A DNA stretch of 5,685 nucleotides from Anaerolineales bacterium (GCA_016789245.1 JAEURM010000143.1:1-5685), one strand, 5' to 3'. Numbered from the stretch's first letter, positions 1 through 5,160 are shown. Notes: generated from the letters alone by a model not told the origin. Made by a program: numbers and translations.

Positions 1-153
1 GGCCGTTCCTTCGGCGTCAACTTACTAGAAGCCGCGCTGATTGCCGTGAGTGGAAAAGGCCGCGTGTTGAAAGATGATGAATTAGAAGAGCTTCTTAGCG
101 TTTTGGAACTGCAACCAAACTTTCAATCTCTAAATCCGCATTCCGGCGAATAA
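1..153 (+). CDS. C-terminal fragment of an unidentified protein
   Basis: An open frame runs from the first base of the window to a TAA at 151-153 and encodes the last 50 residues of a protein whose start lies outside. The visible part begins GRSFGVNLLEAALIAVSGKG and continues into an acidic, Leu-rich segment (KDDELEELLSVLEL, about residues 24-37) that should form an amphipathic helix. The tail is polar. Codon use matches the other plus-strand genes, which supports a real coding end. I do not recognise the family from this fragment and assign no function. It is probably not in the same transcript as the gene at 304, because a 150-nt gap with a large fold-back structure separates them. Confidence 0.6.
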   Translation, partial: GRSFGVNLLEAALIAVSGKGRVLKDDELEELLSVLELQPNFQSLNPHSGE

Positions 154-161
154 ATTCGCGG

Positions 162-256
162 CAACAGAAAGCGAAGGCCGCTCCTTCGGCAAGCTCAGGA
201 CGCGGCCTACGGCGGCTACCCGTGTAGCCCGCGCAGACGGGCTTCGCCTTCTGTTG
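162..256. repeat. REP-like palindromic cluster in the intergenic gap
   Basis: The gap before the gene at 304 is mostly nested inverted repeats. The outer arms are 162-177 and 241-256 and pair at 14 of 16 positions (CAACAGAA.GCGAAG). Inside are GGCCGC (176-181) with GCGGCC (202-207), and a perfect hairpin GGCTAC-ccgt-GTAGCC (214-229). An alternative hairpin pairs AGCCCG (226-231) with CGGGCT (238-243) and competes with that one. The left half holds CCTTCGGCAAGCTCAGGACG, which resembles REP-type words dispersed in many environmental bacterial genomes (from memory). There is no T-run, so a classic intrinsic terminator is not supported. It could still slow RNA polymerase or protect mRNA ends. Confidence 0.65.
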
Positions 257-303
257 GTGCAGTTTTAACTGCCACAGCTAACCGTTACACTTTACTCCTC
301 CCA

Positions 304-1083
304 ATGCCCACCGTAGACGCCCTCCTCGCCGCTGGCAGTGTGCCCGGCCCGCGTGACCCGCTGTACGCACTCACGCGCGGCCAGCCCAAAGCCCGGCTGG
401 AAATTGCTGGCCAGCCCATGATTGAGTGGGTGCTGGCCGCCCTGCACGCCGCGCAAACCGTGCGGAACGTGGTAATTATTGGCGCGGAGTCTAAGGGCTT
501 AGGGGTGAGGGATTATCACCTCCCATCGCACGGTTCAATTGTGGATAACCTAATTGCGGGCGCGGCGTTGTGTGAGCAATTGCCGGAACCGCCCAGCCAC
601 TTGCTCCTCATCAGCAGTGATATTCCGCTGGTGACGGCAGAGATGATTGATTGGAACGTGCGCGCCGCTTTAGAAAAAGGCGGCGAAGCCTGCTACCACA
701 TCTTGGCGCGTGAGGCGATGGAGCGGCGTTTCCCTAATTCCCGCCGCACGTATTTCCGTTTGCGAGAAGGCCAGTTCTGCGGCGCGGATTTGCATGTGCT
801 CAACCGCTCCGTATTCAGCGGCTATAATCCCGTTTGGCGCAACATTATTGATGCGCGCAAAAACGCGCTGAAGATGGCGCAATTGGTGGGCGTGGATGCG
901 CTGTTGTGGCTGATGAGTGGCCGCGCGCCCATTGCGCTGGGTGAGCGCCTCATCCGTGAGCGGCTGGGGCTAGATGGGCATTTACTTGTTGCGCCGCAAG
1001 CCGAAATTGCGATGGATGTAGATAAGCCGCACCAAGTGACGTTGGTGGAACACGAACTTAGTCAACGGATAAAACGGATTTAG
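304..1083 (+). CDS. MobA-like nucleotidyltransferase (NTP_transf_3 type)
   Basis: This 259-residue protein looks like a GT-A-fold nucleotidyltransferase, which joins a nucleoside triphosphate to a phosphorylated acceptor and releases pyrophosphate. The N-terminus has a loose nucleotide-binding loop: DALLAAG (5-11), then R25-G26-x-P28-K29 and GQPMIEWVL (36-44), matching the family pattern of Gly-rich loop, Lys and G-x-P-M-I. LLLISSDIPLVT (100-111) places the metal-binding Asp at D106. DVDKPHQ (238-244) matches the C-terminal D-x-D-x-P motif. The loop lacks the usual GGxSxRMG of true MobA, so molybdopterin activation is unlikely and the substrate is unknown. The ATG at 304 fits because the first strand starts at residue 4. 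No Shine-Dalgarno precedes it. The last codons (QRIKRI, stop) lie inside a repeat array. A PAP2 phosphatase follows 59 nt downstream. Confidence 0.8.
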   Translation: MPTVDALLAAGSVPGPRDPLYALTRGQPKARLEIAGQPMIEWVLAALHAAQTVRNVVIIGAESKGLGVRDYHLPSHGSIVDNLIAGAALCEQLPEPPSHLLLISSDIPLVTAEMIDWNVRAALEKGGEACYHILAREAMERRFPNSRRTYFRLREGQFCGADLHVLNRSVFSGYNPVWRNIIDARKNALKMAQLVGVDALLWLMSGRAPIALGERLIRERLGLDGHLLVAPQAEIAMDVDKPHQVTLVEHELSQRIKRI

Positions 1084-1123
1084 CGGATAAAACACATCCG
1101 TTCCCATCCGTTCAATCCGTTGA
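1062..1123. repeat. Three-by-three inverted array of ATCCGTT units
   Basis: Three forward units, AACGGAT (1064-1070), AACGGAT (1073-1079) and AGCGGAT (1082-1088), are followed by three inverted units ATCCGTT (1096-1102, 1106-1112, 1115-1121). The outermost pair extends to a perfect 9-bp arm, TCAACGGAT (1062-1070) with ATCCGTTGA (1115-1123). The left half overlaps the end of the nucleotidyltransferase gene and encodes its last residues and stop codon. The right half ends 19 nt before the GTG of the phosphatase gene. The units could pair in several registers. There is no T-run, so it is recorded as a repeat rather than a terminator. Confidence 0.85.
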
Positions 1124-1132
1124 TCACTACTC

Positions 1133-1137
1133 AGGAG
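1133..1137 (+). promoter_or_regulatory. Shine-Dalgarno site that sets a GTG start
   Basis: AGGAG sits 5 nt before the GTG at 1143. It is the only convincing Shine-Dalgarno site before a gene in this window, and it supports the GTG over the in-frame ATG eleven codons later. Confidence 0.7.
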
Positions 1138-1142
1138 ATTTT

Positions 1143-1697
1143 GTGCTTCGCTCTTTACTTGAAACAGATGCCATGCTCTCACAAAAAATGCGCGTGGCTG
1201 AAAAGCCGGGTCTTTTGCGCCAACTGGCAATTTTTCTGGCGCACTCTGGTGACTCTTGGTTTTGGGGGTTGGGGCTATTGGCCGTGTGGCTTTTTGGTAA
1301 CGTGGAGTGGCGCACCAAAGCCGTAATTTTGGTTTTTGCCATCGCGGTGTGTGCGCTGGTCACGCAGGCCATCAAATGGCTGGTACGCCGTGAGCGGCCA
1401 CAGGGCGAGTGGGGGCAACTGTACCGCAAAGCAGACCCGCACTCGTTTCCATCCGGCCACGCCTCCCGCGCCATCATGCTTTCTGCGTTGGGCGTTCTGT
1501 TGGGGCCAACGTGGTTTGCCATCATTTTAGTCATTTGGGGGCCGCTGGTGGCGTTGGCCCGCGTGGCTATGGGCGTGCACTATCTTTCAGATATTGTGGC
1601 CGGCGCGGCGCTGGGTTTTCTCATTGGCTTGATGACGTTGCCGCTGTTTGAAATGATAAAACCACTTTTATTAACTCTTTTGCCATGGCTCCTGTAA
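1143..1697 (+). CDS. PAP2-family membrane phosphatase
   Basis: This 184-residue integral membrane protein belongs to the PAP2 (type 2 phosphatidic acid phosphatase) superfamily, which removes phosphate from lipid or isoprenoid phosphates at the membrane. All three signature motifs are present: K-x6-R-P at 78-86 (KWLVRRERP), P-S-G-H at 103-106, and R-x5-H-x3-D at 140-150 (R140, H146, D150). H106 and H146 are the expected phosphoenzyme and acid-base histidines. Hydrophobic segments lie near 38-51, 59-77, 109-138 (probably two helices) and 151-182. The usual Ser before R140 is Ala, a mild change. Natural substrates could be undecaprenyl diphosphate or phosphatidate; the sequence does not decide. 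The GTG start follows a good Shine-Dalgarno. The TAA stop lies inside the palindrome at 1694-1721. Confidence 0.9.
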   Translation: MLRSLLETDAMLSQKMRVAEKPGLLRQLAIFLAHSGDSWFWGLGLLAVWLFGNVEWRTKAVILVFAIAVCALVTQAIKWLVRRERPQGEWGQLYRKADPHSFPSGHASRAIMLSALGVLLGPTWFAIILVIWGPLVALARVAMGVHYLSDIVAGAALGFLIGLMTLPLFEMIKPLLLTLLPWLL

Positions 1698-1721
1698 GGG
1701 CGGATGGCCATCCACCCTTAC
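1694..1721. repeat. 28-bp dispersed palindrome, copy 1
   Basis: GTAAGGG (1694-1700), C, GGATGG (1702-1707) is followed at once by its inverted partner CCATCC (1708-1713), A, CCCTTAC (1715-1721). Only one pair, C1701 with A1714, is mismatched. The first bases contain the TAA stop of the phosphatase gene, and the element ends 8 nt before the rsmI ATG. A related copy lies at 5302-5329, identical at 22 of 28 positions, so this is a dispersed repeat. No T-run follows. Confidence 0.85.
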
Positions 1722-1729
1722 CCAAACAC

Positions 1730-2542
1730 ATGGGCACTCTCTATTTGGTTGCAACGCCAATTGGCAATTTAGAAGATATCACCGCGCGCGCCCTACGCAT
1801 TTTGCGCGAAGCGGCGTTGATTGCGGCCGAAGATACGCGGCACACGCGCGGCCTGCTCACACACTTTGATATTCACACGCCGCTCACCAGCTACTTTGAA
1901 CACAACAAACTCAGCAAGCTAGATGAAATTTTAGAAGCGCTCAACCACGGTGATGTGGCCTTAGTTTCGGATGCGGGCACGCCCGCCCTCTCAGACCCGG
2001 GCTATGAATTGGTGCAAGCCGCGCTGGAAGCCGGATTCACAGTAGTGCCCGTGCCCGGCCCCTCAGCGGTGGTGGCCGCACTGGTGGCCTCCGGCTTACC
2101 TACGGATGCGTTCGTGTATCTTGGTTTTCTCCCGCGCAAAGACGCAGAACGCCGCAAACTTTTAGAATCAATAGCCGCTGAGCTGCGCACGTTGGTGGCG
2201 TATGAATCCCCGCACCGGCTGTTAGAAACGCTGGCGGAAATTGAAGCCACGCTGGGCAACCGGCGCGTGGCTGTAGCGCGTGAGCTGACCAAGCTGTTTG
2301 AAGAAATTTACCGTGGCCCAGCCAGTGAAGCACACGCGCACTTTGCGGCCAAAGGCGTGGCCGGAGAAATTACGCTCGTCATCGCCGGCGCGGCCAGCCA
2401 ACCAGCGGAAAAGTGGCCGGAGAGCCAAGTGCGCCAAAAACTCGCCGAGCAACTCGCCGCTGGCCTCAAACGCAAAGAAGCCGCCAAAAAGGTTGCTGAG
2501 CTCTCTGGCTGGCACACACGCGATGTTTACAATCTTGATTGA
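1730..2542 (+). CDS. rsmI: 16S rRNA 2'-O-ribose C1402 methyltransferase RsmI
   Basis: RsmI uses S-adenosylmethionine to methylate the 2'-hydroxyl of C1402 (E. coli numbering) in the decoding centre of 16S rRNA. The 270-residue product has the usual family length and motifs: LYLVATPIGNLEDI (4-17), AEDTR (33-37), SDAGTPALSDPG (80-91), PVPGPSA (107-113), GFLPRK (132-137), YESPHRL (158-164) and ELTKLFEE (185-192). These form the two lobes of the tetrapyrrole-methylase fold. The Lys-rich C-terminus (about 233-270) fits the small terminal domain. I start at ATG 1730 because family members begin a few residues before LYLVATP. An in-frame ATG at 1685 would add 15 residues encoded largely by the palindrome and overlap the phosphatase gene. 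No Shine-Dalgarno is visible at either start. Confidence 0.96.
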   Translation: MGTLYLVATPIGNLEDITARALRILREAALIAAEDTRHTRGLLTHFDIHTPLTSYFEHNKLSKLDEILEALNHGDVALVSDAGTPALSDPGYELVQAALEAGFTVVPVPGPSAVVAALVASGLPTDAFVYLGFLPRKDAERRKLLESIAAELRTLVAYESPHRLLETLAEIEATLGNRRVAVARELTKLFEEIYRGPASEAHAHFAAKGVAGEITLVIAGAASQPAEKWPESQVRQKLAEQLAAGLKRKEAAKKVAELSGWHTRDVYNLD

Positions 2543-2549
2543 TTTGCCG

Positions 2550-2597
2550 ATTGGGTGATTGAGTGATTGCCGTCACCCAATCACTCAATCACCCAAT
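2550..2597. repeat. Perfect 20-bp inverted repeat built of 8-bp units
   Basis: ATTGGGTGATTGAGTGATTG (2550-2569) and its exact reverse complement (2578-2597) flank an 8-nt loop. Each arm is made of ATTGGGTG/ATTGAGTG/ATTG units with an 8-bp period. It begins 8 nt after the rsmI stop and ends 6 nt before the ATG at 2604, so in mRNA the hairpin would sit against the start codon. There is no T-run, which argues against an intrinsic terminator. A TTG inside it (2559) is in frame with the next gene but is an unlikely start. Confidence 0.9.
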
Positions 2598-2603
2598 AAA
2601 CCA

Positions 2604-3599
2604 ATGAACCTTGATGACCTTGAACATTTTCGCTCTGTAGATGCCAGCAATCTTATCCGTCAAATTGATGCTTGGCCGGAAAAAGTTGAAGCGGCTTGGG
2701 CGCACGCGCAAACGTTGGCTCTGGCGGACGGTTTCAGTGCGGCCAAGCAGGTGCTCATGGTTGGGCGCGGTGATTCTGCCATTGCGGGCGAATTGGCCCG
2801 TTACGCCGCGCCAGAATCCATCTTGCCCATCACTGTGTGGCGCGAAAGTTATTTGCCCGCGTGGGTGAACGCGCGCACCTTGGTGCTGGCGCTCTCATTC
2901 TCTGGCAACACCGCCGAAACGGTGGCAGTGGCCGCCGCGGCAGTGGAGCGTGGCGCACAGGTACTCACCCTCAGCACTGGCGGCCAACTGGCGGGGCTGA
3001 ACGGCGCAACCGCTTGGCAATTTTTATCAGACGGTGATTCACGCACGGCAGTGGGTGAGCTGGCAATACTGGTGTTGGCGGCGCTGGTGAAAGTGGGCGC
3101 GGCGCAAGCTAAAGCGGCGGAGGTGGCGGAAGCGGTGAGCGTTTTACAAGCACAACAGGCCAGCCTGCGCGCCGAAAGCCCAGTGATGAAAAACCCGGCC
3201 AAACGCATGGCCGGGCAAATTATGAACCGTTACGCCGCGCTGTTTGTGAATGATGAGCTAGCGCCAGCGGGCCGTTACTGGCAATCCAAAATCAACCAAT
3301 TTGCCAAAGCATGGGCGCAGTGCGTTTCATTAGCGGAATCAGATCATGCCATTCAAGGCTCAGTGTTTCCAGAAGCGTTGGTGGAGAAATACATGGCGCT
3401 GTGGTTGCGCGGCTCCCGCCCATCTGCGCAATCGGATAGGGTGCGCACGCACTTCATGACGAGCGGCTTCAACACTGATTTTATTGCCGCCAGCGGCCAA
3501 TCTGCTTTGGCGCAATTGCTTACGTTGGCGCAGTATGGGGATTATGTGGCTTACTACCTCGCCATGTGCTATGGCGTGAACCCGGCGGCGGTTGTTTAA
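2604..3599 (+). CDS. SIS-domain protein, phosphoglucose/phosphomannose isomerase-like
   Basis: This 331-residue protein has the two sugar-isomerase (SIS) domains of the bifunctional glucose-6-phosphate/mannose-6-phosphate isomerase family. Visible landmarks are VGRGDSAIAGEL (53-64, family GMGGSAIGGD), the phosphate-binding loop SFSGNTAET (98-106), R147 in SRTAVG, KNPAK (196-200), NQFAK (231-235, usual NENAK), SDHAI (247-251, usual NHNEI) and GDYVAYYLA (312-320). The His (H248) is kept, but the expected catalytic Glu is Q232. The chain stops at GVNPAAVV, where relatives continue through DPTPV..I..LK with a functional Lys. It may therefore be a sugar-phosphate-binding relative with altered or lost activity. 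ATG 2604 is chosen because residues from it match the family start (DLEHFRSVD); the TTG at 2559 lies in the repeat. Confidence 0.85.
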   Translation: MNLDDLEHFRSVDASNLIRQIDAWPEKVEAAWAHAQTLALADGFSAAKQVLMVGRGDSAIAGELARYAAPESILPITVWRESYLPAWVNARTLVLALSFSGNTAETVAVAAAAVERGAQVLTLSTGGQLAGLNGATAWQFLSDGDSRTAVGELAILVLAALVKVGAAQAKAAEVAEAVSVLQAQQASLRAESPVMKNPAKRMAGQIMNRYAALFVNDELAPAGRYWQSKINQFAKAWAQCVSLAESDHAIQGSVFPEALVEKYMALWLRGSRPSAQSDRVRTHFMTSGFNTDFIAASGQSALAQLLTLAQYGDYVAYYLAMCYGVNPAAVV

Positions 3600-3621
3600 C
3601 GCAAAAACGCTAAGGCGCACG
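3599..3621. repeat. ACGCAAAAACGC-type intergenic repeat
   Basis: The bases directly after the isomerase-like gene read ACGCAAAAACGCTAAGGCGC and onward, a degenerate tandem of about 9 bp (ACGCAAAA/ACGCTAAGG/CGCACGG). It resembles ACGCAAAGACGC words that recur between genes in many environmental bacterial genomes (from memory). It shares one base with the TAA stop and ends 2 nt before the ATG at 3624. Confidence 0.4.
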
Positions 3622-3623
3622 GG

Positions 3624-3926
3624 ATGAAATCTTGGCATTTACTCACATGGCTTCTAGCCACAATGCCAGTGTGTATGTGGTGTTGGTATAAATGGCGCAG
3701 GCCGCTTGAAGCTTTGAGAATTATTACGCGCTTACCTAGATCTATGGGTAGGAGATTTGGCCTCAGGAATGAACGGTTGCTCTTATTGGAAACAAATCCC
3801 CAACAATACGCGCAAGAATATTCGGCTCATCTCAAGAGCGTATCAGCCGATGGGTATCTTTCACTCTTAATACTTGTACCCATCAATTTAGCCGTAGTAA
3901 TTCTTTTGTTTTTTTCTTGGCTTTAG
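3624..3926 (+). CDS. Small two-helix membrane protein, hypothetical
   Basis: The 100-residue product has a Trp-rich hydrophobic segment at about 3-22, a basic middle (WRRPLEALRIITRLPRSMGRRFG, about 24-46, shown here as one stretch of key Arg-rich character) and a strong hydrophobic C-terminal helix at about 78-99. With that charge pattern both ends should cross the membrane and the basic middle should be cytoplasmic. I do not recognise a family. The sequence is visibly richer in A+T than its neighbours and uses AGA and AGG Arg codons that they avoid, so it may be acquired or a decaying remnant. Only a weak GGG precedes the ATG. It starts 24 nt after the isomerase-like gene and stops 10 nt from a convergent gene. 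No longer frame fills this stretch on either strand. Confidence 0.5.
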   Translation: MKSWHLLTWLLATMPVCMWCWYKWRRPLEALRIITRLPRSMGRRFGLRNERLLLLETNPQQYAQEYSAHLKSVSADGYLSLLILVPINLAVVILLFFSWL

Positions 3927-3936
3927 TTTCAAAAAC

Positions 3937-4731
3937 TCAAGGCAAGCTAAACACCAGCCGCACGGAGGTGGAGCGCAGGTTGCCGCTTCCATCTGTGCAA
4001 GGGTCTGAGCGGAGGGGGTAGCCCGCATCGGGCGCAAGGGCGAGGCGCACGGTGTACTCTACACTTGGCTCCATCGCAAAATCCCCGTAACCCGCGCCCT
4101 GCTCCGGTTGCAGGCCGGTAAAGAAACGATCTTGCCCGCCCGGCCATTCCACTAATACTTCTACGCCCGGCACGCCGTTGCCAGTAGCTTCTTGCGCCAC
4201 CACTTGCAATACGGGTTGGGCACTTTCTAAACACAACGTTTCCGTGCTGAGCAGTTGAAACACACCAGCGGGCGTGGGGCGCAGGCCAACGAGGATGGGC
4301 GTGGCGGTTACAAAAGCAGTGGGTGATGGTTCGAGGGTGGGCGTGGCCGTTGATTCAAGCGTTGGCTCAGCGGTGGGCGGTTGCGCCACTGGCGTTACCG
4401 GGCCAGCAATGCCGCCCAGCGCGGTGGCTAGTGTGGCCATGGCTTGTATCACCGCTGGGTCTCCACCGTCTGCCGCAGTGCGTTGAGCGAGCGCCGTAAC
4501 CGCTTGCGCCGCATCGGCTTCACCCAAGCTCTGCACGCGGGCACGCGCACGCTCCACGTCTCCATCCACCGCGTACGCGGCCACAATCAGCCGCATTAAT
4601 TCCGTTTTATCTTCTGCGCGCAGAGCGGGTAAAGAGGTGGCAATGACGGTGGCTGGGCTTACCGCGCGCGCGTAATACAAGCCCGCGCTCAAACCCAGCA
4701 CCACGCCCAAAATAATGGCCAGCACTCTCAT
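3937..4731 (-). CDS. Membrane-anchored protein with helical, Pro/Thr-linker and Ig-like regions
   Basis: This 264-residue protein has four regions. An N-terminal anchor or uncleaved signal (about 4-20) has no lipoprotein Cys. A charged helical region (about 38-107) contains DKTELMRLIVAAYAVDGDVE and RARARVQSLG, which has a TPR-like look. A low-complexity Pro/Thr linker (about 110-156) repeats T-x-E-P-T and T-A-T-P. The C-terminal region (about 157-264) contains GVPGVEVLVEWPGG, FFTGL and GYGDFAMEPSVEYTVRLA, typical of Ig-like or carboxypeptidase-regulatory-like beta sandwiches, with two Cys (C167, C245) that could form a disulfide. The linker and fold suggest an extracytoplasmic domain on a stalk. 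Its ATG overlaps the stop of the upstream paralogue (ATGA, 4728-4731), so translation is probably coupled. Function is unknown. Confidence 0.85.
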   Translation of the reverse strand: MRVLAIILGVVLGLSAGLYYARAVSPATVIATSLPALRAEDKTELMRLIVAAYAVDGDVERARARVQSLGEADAAQAVTALAQRTAADGGDPAVIQAMATLATALGGIAGPVTPVAQPPTAEPTLESTATPTLEPSPTAFVTATPILVGLRPTPAGVFQLLSTETLCLESAQPVLQVVAQEATGNGVPGVEVLVEWPGGQDRFFTGLQPEQGAGYGDFAMEPSVEYTVRLALAPDAGYPLRSDPCTDGSGNLRSTSVRLVFSLP

Positions 4732-5087
4732 GGCACTAAGTTCTGCAATTCTGGTGGCACGGCCCCAAAGGCATTGGCCAAACGCAGAAGGCGTTGCACA
4801 TCTACTAAGTTGAGGGTTTGCGTTGGTACGCCGCGTTTCACAGATTCGATAATTTCCGGGCCGGGTTCCGCGTAACCGAGGGCGGCCAATCGGAGCCGCG
4901 CGGCTTGCACGTTCCCATCGGCTTCAAACACAGTGGCCGCCAGCAAAATCACGCTATCTTTTTCTGCAGTGCCCAGTGAGGCTAAAGTGCTGGGCGCGGG
5001 CGTGGGCGGCAGAACTACCCAGCCAATGGCAAGCCCCGCACCGAGGCCTAACACCAGTGAAAGCAAGAAGAGAACAACGTTCCGCAT
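4728..5087 (-). CDS. Small membrane-anchored protein, paralogue of the next gene
   Basis: From ATG 5087 this encodes 119 residues: a transmembrane anchor (about 4-26), a short Pro-rich hinge (PPTPAP, 27-32) and a charged helical domain (about 35-109). The anchor and helical parts line up with the first 107 residues of the downstream protein. The shared pattern is an acidic D/K entry, then a hydrophobic helix, DG(D/N)V, AR.R, LG and a later LA.A(L/F)G. It lacks the linker and Ig-like tail. An in-frame TTG at 5123 would add 12 residues, but ATG 5087 gives an N-terminus that matches the paralogue (MRNVVLFLL and MRVLAIILG). No Shine-Dalgarno is seen, and a promoter-like pair places transcription near the ATG. 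The 4-base overlap with the downstream gene marks a two-gene operon. Function is unknown. Confidence 0.8.
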   Translation of the reverse strand: MRNVVLFLLSLVLGLGAGLAIGWVVLPPTPAPSTLASLGTAEKDSVILLAATVFEADGNVQAARLRLAALGYAEPGPEIIESVKRGVPTQTLNLVDVQRLLRLANAFGAVPPELQNLVP

Positions 5088-5094
5088 CAAAGCA

Positions 5095-5123
5095 ATTATG
5101 GCCGGAATGATATAATGCCGCAA
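5095..5123 (-). promoter_or_regulatory. Possible promoter for the paralogous membrane-protein pair
   Basis: On the minus strand TTGCGG (5123-5118) and CATAAT (5100-5095, five of six consensus) are 17 nt apart. Transcription would begin about 7 nt further on, at or next to the ATG at 5087, giving a leaderless or nearly leaderless mRNA. That fits the lack of a Shine-Dalgarno site. The -35 match is weak. Confidence 0.35.
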
Positions 5124-5125
5124 CG

Positions 5126-5154
5126 AAAACGCGACGGGTATAATCCGTCGCGTT
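5126..5154 (-). terminator. Intrinsic terminator after tRNA-Leu
   Basis: A perfect 10-bp G+C-rich stem pairs 5145-5154 with 5128-5137 around a 7-nt loop. Read on the minus strand it ends in TTTT (5129-5126), with the first two T in the stem. It lies 6 nt past the 3' end of the tRNA, the right place to end that transcript. The T-run is short, so some read-through into the membrane-protein genes is possible. Confidence 0.7.
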
Positions 5155-5160
5155 CGTGTG

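Noticed and set aside
1..15. Near match (14 of 15) between the first bases and the REP-like word at 176-190
   Set aside because: It is inside a coding frame with normal codons (GRSFG) and is short, so chance is a sufficient explanation.
296..302. CTCCTCC just before the ATG at 304, like the anti-Shine-Dalgarno of 16S rRNA
   Set aside because: It is a short pyrimidine tract with the wrong polarity for ribosome binding and nothing else supports a role.
1685..1729. In-frame upstream ATG for rsmI adding 15 residues
   Set aside because: The extra codons overlap the phosphatase gene and run through the palindrome, have no Shine-Dalgarno, and precede the point where the family normally starts.
2559..2603. 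In-frame TTG start for the isomerase-like gene
   Set aside because: It lies inside the 20-bp inverted repeat and the added residues are just translated repeat.
3925..3937. AGTTT/AAACT hairpin between the convergent genes at 3926 and 3937
   Set aside because: The stem is only five A+T-rich base pairs with a 3-nt loop, too weak to call a terminator.
4274..4486. Plus-strand open frame rich in Val and Gly
   Set aside because: It is the antisense shadow of the Pro/Thr-rich linker codons of the minus-strand protein.
5088..5123. TTG start extending the small membrane protein by 12 residues
   Set aside because: The ATG at 5087 gives an N-terminus that aligns with the paralogue, and the TTG coincides with a candidate -35 box.
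5139..5144. TATAAT on the plus strand
   Set aside because: It lies in the loop of the tRNA terminator hairpin and has no -35 partner at a suitable distance.
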